Positions 17,007-25,060 of a stretch of DNA of 27,249 nucleotides are shown here, piece by piece. The position numbers were made by a program, and so were the translations under genes. The DNA is from a candidate division CSSED10-310 bacterium (GTDB lineage: Bacteria > CSSED10-310 > JAFGJC01). The notes beneath the pieces are model-generated. The model did no database searches. It was not told where the DNA came from and worked only from the letters and a program-made list of their open reading frames with translations. The stretch lies in NCBI GenBank assembly GCA_016929305.1, contig JAFGJC010000368.1:1-27249 (forward strand), in the 5' to 3' direction. The first letter of the stretch is position 1. Every line of letters starts with the position of its first letter.

Positions 17007-19949
17007 TTAGAATGCGTATTTGAAGCTCAGTGTATAGGTCCTCGGGTCAGCCCAGGCATTGGCCTGTCCGAACTGTTCCGGTTTGCTGGCGTTAAATACG
17101 TCGGTTTCGGAAAGAATGCACTGATTGTCGAACACATTGTCCACGTCGAAGATTACCGTCAACGCACCAAATTTACCGAATTTGAAGGTGTTCTGAAGGG
17201 AGACATCCCAAATGGAAACGCCGGGGAGTTCATAGGTTCCACGGCCTTCCGGGAAGCACCAGGCATAGCTGCGGTAAGGCGGCCGGCCCGTCCAGTTGTC
17301 GGGATCGTTGTAATCATCCGTTGCGGGATCAAAGGTTTTCGGCGGAATGCCTCGTTTGGAATAGTGATATCCTGAACGCCAGAATCCATTGACACCGAAG
17401 GAGATTTCATACCAGTCGGTCAGATCATAGTGCGCGGAACCGGCGATTTTCAGGTAATGGTTTGCGGACCAGGGCAATTCACCGAAAAGATTCTGGGAAG
17501 TCGCATATGTGTCGAACTGTCCGGAGAACTGGGCGATACCGGAGTATCCTTCCTGTCCTTCGATAACCGCGCCTTCGGCTTCGGAGTAGGTGTAGCTTGC
17601 CTGAAGATCATAGTTTTTCAGACGGGCTTTGGCATTGACTTCGATACCATTGTATTCGCGGTAAGATCCGGCGGCGTTGGTGACATAATACAGATGGTTG
17701 GCATATGTGCCTTCAAGAATATCGTATTTTTCATTAGGATCGAGACCGTCGAACGTGTCATTGACGCCACCACGGTATGTCCAGATGATATTTCCATCTT
17801 CATCGGTGAAAATACCGGTATCTTCGATCATATCATTGGTTTTGCGGTAGGTGTAGGTCAATCCGACGGAGAAGTTTTCCATGACTTCCTGTTCGTATCC
17901 AATCATCATTTCATCGGTGTATTCCGCTTTGATGTTGGGATCGATCAGGTTCCAGTCGCCGGGTTGATCTTCTGATGTGGTTCTCCAGTTGGCATCGTCA
18001 AAGAAATAATCCTCATCGGGAATACCGTCACGGTTGGCATCGTGCCACTGCGGGCCATCGTATTCCTGTTCGCGGGTGGCGAAATTGTCGGCGCTGAACG
18101 GCTGGAACATGCCGGGCAGCGAAAGGTCGAATGGATTGAAGAATCGGCCGTAGAACGCGTGCACAACGCTTTTTCCATTGCCGAGGACATCCCAGTTGAC
18201 GCCAATTCGTGGAGCGATCATATCGTCGAATTTCATGTCGGCATATTTTTTGAATGATCCATCAGGGTTCCGGTAACTGTCAGCGTGGAATTCACCCCAA
18301 TTCCAGGCGGGAACGGATGAATCACCGTCATTATTTTCGTACTGAGAAAGTTCCCAACGGACACCGAGGTTCAATGTGACGTTATCCATAACGGACCAGT
18401 TGTCCTGTACGAAGAAACCGTAGTAAGTTCCGGATTCGATGGCGGAACCGGGATTGATGTAAACCGATCGGGTCGAATCCATCCAGGCATTGGGATCATC
18501 GGGATCATTGTCAATGATGTAGGATGCATTGCCGGGGATGAGTTCAAGATCATCCCTTTCGAATTCATGCCATTCCATACCGCCTTTGAATTCATGAGAT
18601 CCCATCAGATCTTCCACGAAGTAAGTTGCCGAAAAGCTTAACTGGACTCTGTCACGATTTTCTTCAGTCCATCCGTCAGAACCATTATAGTGCTGCTGCT
18701 CATAAACATCGAAGAAATGCGGAGAGCTCAGATCTTCATTCTCCGGAAGGTTGTTAAGGATACCGAAGGATCCGCCAGCCCGGGTGATGAAGAACAGGTT
18801 GGAGCTGTAAAGCCATGTCCATTCCACGGAATAGAACGGGCCGCCCTGTTCCTGTTTGTTCCAGGTTTCCGGAGTGTTGAATTCCGGGTCGCCGGTTCGG
18901 TTATGCAGCGTGGCATCTTCACCGGAATAATTCAGAACGAATTTATGAGCCTGATTCGGTTGGAACGTCAGTTTGGCATAGGGAAGATTGAACTCCGTAT
19001 CTTGATTTATTGCTTCGAGATCATCGGCATTGGAATAGTCTGCGCCGTAGAAACCGATCGTTTTTCCAGAAGCATCGCGTTTCAGATAATTATAAGTGAC
19101 CATGAACCAGAGTTTATCTTTGAGGATAGGGCCTTCCAGAGTAACTGTCGGTTCCCAGTAATTGTAGTTATCTTCGGATTGGGGATGATCGAAATCATCA
19201 TGCCAGTCGGAATCGACGTACTTTAACCGGACAATACCATGAAATTCATTTCCACCGGATTTTGTAACCGCATTGACGATACCGCCCATGGAGCGGCCGT
19301 ATTCTGCTGCGAATCCACCGGTTTGAACTTCAACTTCCTCGATGGCATCCGCGTTCAGATTGGCACCGAAGGTTGACGTTACGGGATCCGTGGTGTCAAC
19401 ACCATCAAACAGATAAAGGTTGTCGGTTTGAGCTCCACCGTGAACCCGGACATTTCCACCACCTGTAATACCGCCGGACATGCTGAATGCGGCAAACAGA
19501 TCGTCGGAACCAGGCAAACGTTCCGTCACTTCACGTTCAATGGTTGATTTGACTGTGGCAGCTTTGACATCCAGAACAGGATTCTCACCGACGACAACGA
19601 CGGTTTCCTCGAACGGTGTCATTTCCATGGTCATATCAATCATGGTTGTGGAGTTGACTGAAATACGGATATCCCGCGTTTCAATGGTTTTCATGCCCAT
19701 GAGTTCTGCCACGACGGTGTAATTGCCGGGCGGCAGCTCGGGCATACGATACATGCCGTTGGCACTGGTGGTATCTACACGTGCGCCGGGCAGGTTGGGA
19801 CCTGTAACCGTGATGGTGACACCCGGAATCGGATTGCCATCCACGTCAGTTACTTTACCGGCCAATACACCGGTCAACGCAGCGTAAGCGCCTCCCGCGC
19901 CAACGAGCAGGGCGATAAGCCCCAAGGTCAGAATTTTGTGAAGGTGCAT
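17007..19949 (-). CDS. TonB-dependent receptor with carboxypeptidase-regulatory-like domain (paralogue 2)
   Basis: 980 residues; the ATG at 19949 has AAAGGAGG 9 nt upstream. Signal peptide 1-23 (MHLHKILTLGLIALLVGAGGAYA). CarboxypepD_reg-like domain about 25-110 (GKVTDVDGNPIPGVTITVTG, LPPGNYTV), then a good TonB box EETVVVVGE (114-122), plug about 140-232 (RVHGGAQTDNLYLFDGVD, GGFAAEYGRSMGGIVNAVTKSG) and a large beta-barrel ending ...SFKYAF. This is the Oar-like/SusC-related style of receptor, using TonB energy to import large ligands such as peptides, glycans or chelates; the ligand cannot be read. DANRDGIPDED at about 635 matches the DxNxDGxxD calcium-loop pattern. The last 160 residues are very similar to paralogue 1, while the N-termini differ more. 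Flanked by its own terminator and a candidate promoter. Confidence 0.96.
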   Translation of the reverse strand: MHLHKILTLGLIALLVGAGGAYAALTGVLAGKVTDVDGNPIPGVTITVTGPNLPGARVDTTSANGMYRMPELPPGNYTVVAELMGMKTIETRDIRISVNSTTMIDMTMEMTPFEETVVVVGENPVLDVKAATVKSTIEREVTERLPGSDDLFAAFSMSGGITGGGNVRVHGGAQTDNLYLFDGVDTTDPVTSTFGANLNADAIEEVEVQTGGFAAEYGRSMGGIVNAVTKSGGNEFHGIVRLKYVDSDWHDDFDHPQSEDNYNYWEPTVTLEGPILKDKLWFMVTYNYLKRDASGKTIGFYGADYSNADDLEAINQDTEFNLPYAKLTFQPNQAHKFVLNYSGEDATLHNRTGDPEFNTPETWNKQEQGGPFYSVEWTWLYSSNLFFITRAGGSFGILNNLPENEDLSSPHFFDVYEQQHYNGSDGWTEENRDRVQLSFSATYFVEDLMGSHEFKGGMEWHEFERDDLELIPGNASYIIDNDPDDPNAWMDSTRSVYINPGSAIESGTYYGFFVQDNWSVMDNVTLNLGVRWELSQYENNDGDSSVPAWNWGEFHADSYRNPDGSFKKYADMKFDDMIAPRIGVNWDVLGNGKSVVHAFYGRFFNPFDLSLPGMFQPFSADNFATREQEYDGPQWHDANRDGIPDEDYFFDDANWRTTSEDQPGDWNLIDPNIKAEYTDEMMIGYEQEVMENFSVGLTYTYRKTNDMIEDTGIFTDEDGNIIWTYRGGVNDTFDGLDPNEKYDILEGTYANHLYYVTNAAGSYREYNGIEVNAKARLKNYDLQASYTYSEAEGAVIEGQEGYSGIAQFSGQFDTYATSQNLFGELPWSANHYLKIAGSAHYDLTDWYEISFGVNGFWRSGYHYSKRGIPPKTFDPATDDYNDPDNWTGRPPYRSYAWCFPEGRGTYELPGVSIWDVSLQNTFKFGKFGALTVIFDVDNVFDNQCILSETDVFNASKPEQFGQANAWADPRTYTLSFKYAF

Positions 19950-19985
19950 AATGTTATTCCTCCTTTAAGTTGATGATGTTTCAGA

Positions 19986-20015
19986 TTCATAATTTTGCGA
20001 ATCTTACTTTCGCAA
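19986..20015 (-). promoter_or_regulatory. Candidate promoter with operator-like inverted repeat for TonB receptor paralogue 2
   Basis: The perfect inverted repeat TTGCGAA-N7-TTCGCAA (19995-20001 and 20009-20015) lies about 50 nt before the start codon. On the minus strand TTGCGA (20010-20015) could be a -35 box, with TTATGA/TATGAA at 17-18 bp as the -10. The repeat fills the space between the boxes, as repressor operators often do. Confidence 0.45.
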
Positions 20016-20046
20016 CCTCCATTTTTACCCCAAATTACCTGTACAT

Positions 20047-21054
20047 CTATTTCTTTTTCAACTGCTCTCTCAAAGCAGTGATGGTATCACGAGCCATTTT
20101 TAGTTTTTCGCTATCCGCTGATGACGATTTTTCCATAACTGTTGCTAACTGTTCATAAACCTCTAAAGCTTTGGCATAATTCTGTTCTTGAAGATAAATG
20201 TCTCCTAACAACTGCAATCCATCCGTATATTCTGGAAATTTCCCTCGAGCCTTTTCCAACCAAGCAATCGCATCTGTCATCTTCCCATTGTGTATTTCAA
20301 TATTCGCGAGGTTATAAAGAATCTGCGGATTATCGGCAGTTTCACATACTTGAGACCAGTATTTTTTTGCGTTCGTCAGATCTTCCTTGATCATGAAACT
20401 GGCACCCAACATCGTGCAGATGTCCTGAAGATTCTGTTTTTCAGTATCATGCGTGTAAGCTTTTTCCAGATAGGTAATCGCTTCATCGACATTTCGGTCA
20501 TTGAAAGCAAACTGACCTAAAAACAAATAAGGATAGTGGGATGCATCCGGAGCTTTCTCGATCGCGCTCAGGAAATGCTGTTTTGCCGTTTCAACATCGT
20601 CTTTCTGATACGCTTCCAAACCTTTATTGATTTCATCTTCCGCTGCGATAACTGCGCGTTCCTCATCCGTCATCTCATCCAATGCCTGCTGAACAGCAGT
20701 CTCCTTTGCTTCCGGAATCGTCAGCATAACCCATTTCTGTTTTACCCATACCCCCGGACGAAGCTTCAACTCGCCTTCCCGATTCTGATAACCTTCTTTT
20801 TCTGCCTTAACATAAAAAAGATGAGGATCCATTCCTATTTTTACGGCTTTTCCTTTTTTATCCGTCGTTATTTCGTAATGAAGACTTTCGGCTTCCTTAC
20901 TCTGCAAAGTAATTTTTACATCCTTAAGCGGTTTGTCATTGGAATCAACAATTTTTACACTTAAACGCCCTCGCGTATCAGCAGCATAAGTTCCAATTGA
21001 AAAACCCAGCACAAGCCCCGATATTAAAATAACCATTGCAAAATTTCTAATCAT
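20047..21054 (-). CDS. Exported TPR protein with N-terminal transthyretin-like domain
   Basis: 335 residues. The ATG start has GGAGAAAG 4 nt upstream. A signal peptide or N-terminal anchor covers about 1-25 (ILISGLVLGF...YAA). A beta-sandwich like the carboxypeptidase-regulatory domain lies at about 28-112 (GRLSVKIVDSNDKPLKDVKI, ...KAEKEGY). About 140-325 holds several TPR units (for example GLEAYQKDDVETAKQHFLSAIEKAPD and LLGDIYLQEQNYAKALEVYEQL). It is predicted to be periplasmic or envelope-associated, as a protein-interaction scaffold. It lies 97 nt upstream of TonB receptor 2 in the same direction and could be co-transcribed or help assemble the receptor (inference). No catalytic motif. 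Confidence 0.85.
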   Translation of the reverse strand: MIRNFAMVILISGLVLGFSIGTYAADTRGRLSVKIVDSNDKPLKDVKITLQSKEAESLHYEITTDKKGKAVKIGMDPHLFYVKAEKEGYQNREGELKLRPGVWVKQKWVMLTIPEAKETAVQQALDEMTDEERAVIAAEDEINKGLEAYQKDDVETAKQHFLSAIEKAPDASHYPYLFLGQFAFNDRNVDEAITYLEKAYTHDTEKQNLQDICTMLGASFMIKEDLTNAKKYWSQVCETADNPQILYNLANIEIHNGKMTDAIAWLEKARGKFPEYTDGLQLLGDIYLQEQNYAKALEVYEQLATVMEKSSSADSEKLKMARDTITALREQLKKK

Positions 21055-21069
21055 AACACTTTCTCCATA

Positions 21070-21083
21070 CCAATTCGGATTGG
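21070..21083. repeat. Small inverted repeat near the TPR-gene transcription start
   Basis: CCAAT-TCGG-ATTGG lies immediately downstream of the predicted -10 box. The position fits a repressor site, but the arms are only 5 bp. Confidence 0.3.
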
Positions 21084-21112
21084 AAATTAACCTACTTCTA
21101 ACCCGTTGTCAA
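21084..21112 (-). promoter_or_regulatory. Candidate sigma-70 promoter for the TPR gene
   Basis: On the minus strand a perfect TTGACA (21107-21112) is followed after 17 bp by the weaker TAATTT (21084-21089), about 30 nt before the start codon. Confidence 0.5.
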
Positions 21113-21220
21113 GCTTTATAAACCCTCCGTGTCATAATTGCAACCCTCGGGACTCTTATTATTATAAAGAACCAATGTGGGAATGTCACGTCATTTTGAA
21201 ACTTTCTAAAAAAACATCAC

Positions 21221-21721
21221 TCACAGCATTTGACTCAAAAATAAAATAATATTTAAAAGCACCCATGTTTGCAAGCCGGAGGCGATATCGTCAAGCATAA
21301 TACCTAATCCTCCCGGTATTTTTCTGTCAATCCAGTTTGCCGGCCAAATTTTCACAATATCCAGGCATCTAAACAGGATAAATCCCAAAATTATAGAAAT
21401 TGTTGAAGGTGTTACTCCCGTCATGGCAACTAAAAATCCGGTAATTTCATCAATAACGACAGTTTGGGGATCCTTTGATTTCCAGTGAAAACTCGCGATT
21501 TTCGATGCCCAGACACCGAGAATGAACAGCATAACCACAAAAGCGACATATACAACCACATTATTTAATGAGGTGTTTGCTGTAATCCAGAATGTCAATG
21601 TATACAGTTCCAGGTAAAGGGGAATGGCGAAAAGCGTTCCTGCCGTACCGGGTGCAAACGGACAGAACCCGATCCCCAGACCACTGGCTAAAATGATGCC
21701 GGCGCGATCAAACAGTTTCAT
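21221..21721 (-). CDS. pgpA: Phosphatidylglycerophosphatase A
   Basis: 166 residues from the ATG at 21721, the normal family length; it overlaps the rimO end by 14 nt, with GGAAG just upstream inside rimO. The enzyme removes phosphate from phosphatidylglycerol phosphate at the inner membrane, the step after PgsA. Family motifs: GLGIGFCPFAPGTAGTL (14-30), KDPQTVVIDEITGF (83-96) and FRCLDIVKIWP...PGGLGIMLDDIASG (117-149), containing the conserved acidic residues. Hydrophobic segments at about 25-45, 52-72, 93-118 and 148-165 fit an integral membrane protein. It is the last gene of the THEP1-radical SAM-pgsA-rimO-pgpA operon. Having pgsA and pgpA in one transcript supports co-regulated phosphatidylglycerol synthesis. 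Confidence 0.93.
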   Translation of the reverse strand: MKLFDRAGIILASGLGIGFCPFAPGTAGTLFAIPLYLELYTLTFWITANTSLNNVVVYVAFVVMLFILGVWASKIASFHWKSKDPQTVVIDEITGFLVAMTGVTPSTISIILGFILFRCLDIVKIWPANWIDRKIPGGLGIMLDDIASGLQTWVLLNIILFLSQML

Positions 21722-23096
21722 CTTCACTTCCAGCCGGAATCGGGTGAGCCCATAAATCATAGGCTTCGGTTTTGGCAATCATCACGGGCATTAGGGTTCC
21801 AGCAGGAATTTCTCCAACGACATGGACAACCGGATCAACATCTGGTGCCTGATATTCTGTTCGACCCAAACTGCAACCAGGATTTTGCTGATCTGGACCG
21901 TCTATAATCACTGTCATAATAGTATTTTTCAGCGATTTATGCCGTTTCGTGCTGATTTTCTGCTGAAGTGACAATAATTCATCCCTTCTTTGCAGAGCTG
22001 TTTCATTATCAACAGCCTTGTAAAAACACTTAGCAGGAGTGTTGGGTTCAGGTGAAAATATGAACACACCAAGATGATCTATCATTTCCTCAGCAACAAA
22101 ATCCCGCAGTTCAGAAAAGGCATTGTTGTCTTCACCCGGAAACCCGACCATGACAGTAGACCGGATTGCACAATCCGGGATTATCTCGCGTATTTCATCA
22201 ATCATCTGCCGAATTTTGAGGGGATTTCCAGATCGATTCATTTTTTTCAGGATCGAAGCGTTGACGTGTTGCAGAGGTATATCCAGATAATGGCACACTG
22301 TTCTGCTCTGAGCAATTGTTTCCAGAAGTCTCCGGGAAATTGTTGAGGGATAAAGATACAACAATCTTAACCAGACGAGATTTGAAATGTTGTCAAGCTG
22401 TCGAATCAGTCTTGTCAGATCGACAGATGTGTGAAGATCCTTTCCGTATTGCCCGGTGTCCTGTGAGATCAGATTGATTTCTTTTCTACCGATATCGACC
22501 AGCGATGTTACTTCAGAAATGACATCCTCTGGCAGTTTGCTGCGATAACTTCCACGGATAAACGGTATCCGGCAATACGAACAATGATGATTACACCCAT
22601 CAGCCAGTTTAACGTACGCATAAGAAGGTGGCGTCACAAAGCAACGAGTGGCTGCATGGACCGTGTATGGAGGGATAAATTGGTTCAATGTTGTAGCGTT
22701 AACCGAATTTTTCAGCAGTAGTTTACTTATTTTATCGAGGGCAAACGGTGACACAAAAAGATCGACCCGCAGATTATTCTCAGCAAACATTGTTCGATCG
22801 ACATCAGCCATGCATCCCGTGACCACCAATTTCATCAATCTGCCGGATTGCCGATACTGGTTCATTTCTTTGACTATTTCGAAAGATTCATCCCTTGCCG
22901 ATTCCAAAAATCCGCATGTATTAATTATGATGATATGAGCATTTTCCGGGTGGCTGGTTATCTGGAAACCTTCATTGATCAGTGTGCCTAAAATATATTC
23001 TGCATCAACAGTATTCTTAACACATCCCAGACTGATCATGGCTACAGATAGCGGAGGTTTCATGAAAACATCAGGTGACGAATCAATAAGTAACAT
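21708..23096 (-). CDS. rimO: Ribosomal protein S12 methylthiotransferase RimO
   Basis: 462 residues if started at the ATG at 23096; the ATG at 23063 (MKPPLS) is equally possible, and neither has a strong Shine-Dalgarno. RimO is a radical SAM enzyme with two 4Fe-4S clusters that adds a methylthio group to an aspartate of ribosomal protein S12. The N-terminal UPF0004 domain has the three cluster cysteines Cys25 (SLGCVKN), Cys61 (NTCGFLESA) and Cys95 (VTGCMAD). The radical SAM motif is CNHHCSYC (168-175), followed by RGSYRSK and the RimO-type QDTGQYGKDL block, which separates it from MiaB. A C-terminal TRAM-like domain (last ~65 residues, GRTEYQAPDVD...YDLWA) is typical of RimO. It starts 34 nt after pgsA; rimO next to pgsA is a recurring bacterial arrangement. 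Confidence 0.94.
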   Translation of the reverse strand: MLLIDSSPDVFMKPPLSVAMISLGCVKNTVDAEYILGTLINEGFQITSHPENAHIIIINTCGFLESARDESFEIVKEMNQYRQSGRLMKLVVTGCMADVDRTMFAENNLRVDLFVSPFALDKISKLLLKNSVNATTLNQFIPPYTVHAATRCFVTPPSYAYVKLADGCNHHCSYCRIPFIRGSYRSKLPEDVISEVTSLVDIGRKEINLISQDTGQYGKDLHTSVDLTRLIRQLDNISNLVWLRLLYLYPSTISRRLLETIAQSRTVCHYLDIPLQHVNASILKKMNRSGNPLKIRQMIDEIREIIPDCAIRSTVMVGFPGEDNNAFSELRDFVAEEMIDHLGVFIFSPEPNTPAKCFYKAVDNETALQRRDELLSLQQKISTKRHKSLKNTIMTVIIDGPDQQNPGCSLGRTEYQAPDVDPVVHVVGEIPAGTLMPVMIAKTEAYDLWAHPIPAGSEDETV

Positions 23097-23130
23097 AGAT
23101 GATCCGGAGAGCAATCGATAAAGGTCATGT

Positions 23131-23712
23131 TTACTTCTCAATTTGTTTAATAATATCTTTACAAGAAAAAATATAATCAAACATCGAGATGAGCGTGACA
23201 ATAACGACAATAGCCATAATTGATGATGCAACAATTGGAACCGGAAGTTCTTGGATCCAGAAGTGGAGAATTCGCGCAATCAAAATACCATAGATTGCTA
23301 TTGCTTGAACAATCGCCTTTATTTTACCGCTTCTTCTGGCTGCAAGAACGACATTTTCACCACGGACGAGAAGACGTAAAAAAGAAACGCTGACTTCCCT
23401 GTAAAATATCAGTACGACCATCCATGCGGGAACAAGCTGTAGCCACCAGAAACAGAAGAAGATCGTGAATCGTGATACATGATCTGCAAAAGGATCGAAT
23501 AATTTTCCAAAATCCGTAACTTCACCGCGGGACCTGGCGAGTCTTCCATCCATAGCATCGCTGATTTCCGCCAGTGTGATTAGAATAATCAAGATGATAT
23601 TAATGGTAAGTGTTGCTTCTGGTTTATTTAATGTCAAATCCAACCAGAAAAGGAGAAAGTAAACAGGGGCTACTGAGAGGCGTATCAAAGAGAGTTTATT
23701 AGGCAGCGTCAT
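23131..23712 (-). CDS. pgsA: CDP-diacylglycerol-glycerol-3-phosphate 3-phosphatidyltransferase
   Basis: 193 residues. It makes phosphatidylglycerol phosphate from CDP-diacylglycerol and glycerol 3-phosphate in the inner membrane. The CDP-alcohol phosphatidyltransferase signature is complete: D52-AM-D55-G56-RL-A59-R60-(x8)-G69-(x3)-D73-(x3)-D77. The opening MTLPNKLSLIRLSVAPVYF is typical of PgsA. Several transmembrane segments are visible (about 10-27, 35-50, 84-105, 130-150 and 160-180). The start is 4 nt after the stop of the radical SAM gene, so translation is probably coupled. A phosphatidylserine or cardiolipin synthase of the same superfamily is a less likely alternative, given the PgsA-like N-terminus and the pgpA partner in the operon. 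Confidence 0.93.
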   Translation of the reverse strand: MTLPNKLSLIRLSVAPVYFLLFWLDLTLNKPEATLTINIILIILITLAEISDAMDGRLARSRGEVTDFGKLFDPFADHVSRFTIFFCFWWLQLVPAWMVVLIFYREVSVSFLRLLVRGENVVLAARRSGKIKAIVQAIAIYGILIARILHFWIQELPVPIVASSIMAIVVIVTLISMFDYIFSCKDIIKQIEK

Positions 23713-23716
23713 GGCT

Positions 23717-25060
23717 TCATTGCCTGTTCAAGAGATGTCGTTTTATTTTCCAGGCAGCGACATATCCATTAAACAGCCAATCGAGGTATCGGGTGGAAGG
23801 ATTGGAATAAAACGTCTTTTCCAGTTCTTTGATAGTCGTTGGTAAAAGGTTTGTTTCTGAGGTAATCAATCCATCTTGAACCGCCCGGAGCCATAACGGC
23901 GTGTGCGGTTCGATGCGAGGATTGCCAAAAATGATACCACCAGCTTTTTTACCTAAACGAAGCTTGCATTTTAAAGCAAAACATATCATGCGTACGAAAC
24001 CCGTTATCGATTGATCCGGGGGATTCCAGAAGAAATTGAAAGCGACTTTGATGTCTTTCATGGTTCTGGCAATTTTGTAAACGTTATCGATATCGGTCAC
24101 ACGAATATTTTTGCCGAGAGCTTTTAACGTTGCGGGGCTGTAACCGTCGGGTGAAAACGAAAACTCTCGGCATCCCGTATCGATACACAGTTGAGCGAAT
24201 TCCCTGTCAAATCCTTTTTCGGTGAACCATCCATGCCATCGCACTGAGGGATAGAGCGATTTCATTTGTGAAAGGATATCGACGGATCGTTCTTTGGGTA
24301 AATTGAAAATGCCGTCAACAAAAGTGAATTCTTCTACCCTCAACTTTCTCAGGGAACCGATTTCATCCAGAACCTGTTGCACCGGCTTCATCCTGAATGT
24401 CTTTCCATTGAGGTGTGGGTAGGTGCAATATGCGCATTTCATGGGACATCCGCGTTTCGTTTGCAGTCCGACACCACCGAATGTTTGATAGGGTAAAGGA
24501 TCAAGAAGGTCATATCGGGGTGAGGGTATGCTGCCGGCATCAGGGAAGTCCGGTATCCCAGTATAAATAAGTTTCCCGTCACACCAGTAATAAACGCCTT
24601 TGATCCGCTGTGGCATATCTAAATTCGCGATAAGATCTGGAAGTATATATTCAGCCTCCAACGATATTCCGAAATCAATCATTCTGTTTTCGGTCATTAT
24701 CGTTTCCGGAAACAGTGAAAAACCGGGACCGCCAACAATTATCACCGAATGCGGTGCCCATGATCTTATTTTCAACAGGTGTTCTTTGAAATTCTCGTAA
24801 TAATAGAACAGATCGCGGCGCATTTGGGAGTCTAGATTGCGAAGAGAAATACCGATAATTTCCGGAGGGTTGAGCCGCAGCAGATCCTCAATATGTTTCT
24901 CTCCGGAAAGGTTCGGATCGGCCAGGATCGGGTTCCATGATTCCGGGAATGCCCCCGCAAGCGTTGCCAACCCAAGCGGATATATAGGATTTTCCTGTCG
25001 TCCCAGGGGTGCTTGAATCAGGACGATCTGTTTCGAAGGTATGTTTGCAGGAGTGTTCAA
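23717..25060 (-). CDS. B12-binding-domain radical SAM protein
   Basis: 447 residues from a TTG at 25060 that overlaps the stop of the NTPase gene (TTGA) and has no Shine-Dalgarno of its own. The N-terminal ~150 residues resemble the B12-binding Rossmann fold of class B radical SAM proteins (IVLIQAPLG..., YPLGLATLAG, VIIVGGPGFS), without the DxHxxG motif of base-off B12 enzymes, as is common in this group. The radical SAM cluster motif C-x3-C-x2-C is at Cys205, Cys209 and Cys212 (RGCPMKCAYC), followed by TFVDGIFNL and FSPDG blocks. Such enzymes often methylate or rearrange unactivated carbons in lipids or cofactors. The substrate is unknown; the operon with pgsA/pgpA makes a membrane-lipid role one guess. 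Confidence 0.88.
   Translation of the reverse strand: MNTPANIPSKQIVLIQAPLGRQENPIYPLGLATLAGAFPESWNPILADPNLSGEKHIEDLLRLNPPEIIGISLRNLDSQMRRDLFYYYENFKEHLLKIRSWAPHSVIIVGGPGFSLFPETIMTENRMIDFGISLEAEYILPDLIANLDMPQRIKGVYYWCDGKLIYTGIPDFPDAGSIPSPRYDLLDPLPYQTFGGVGLQTKRGCPMKCAYCTYPHLNGKTFRMKPVQQVLDEIGSLRKLRVEEFTFVDGIFNLPKERSVDILSQMKSLYPSVRWHGWFTEKGFDREFAQLCIDTGCREFSFSPDGYSPATLKALGKNIRVTDIDNVYKIARTMKDIKVAFNFFWNPPDQSITGFVRMICFALKCKLRLGKKAGGIIFGNPRIEPHTPLWLRAVQDGLITSETNLLPTTIKELEKTFYSNPSTRYLDWLFNGYVAAWKIKRHLLNRQ

Noticed and set aside
17430..19226. Long plus-strand open frames (181 and 178 codons) opposite TonB receptor paralogue 2
   Set aside because: They are antisense to a clear receptor gene, lack ribosome-binding sites and recognisable domains, and have low-complexity composition driven by the receptor's codons.
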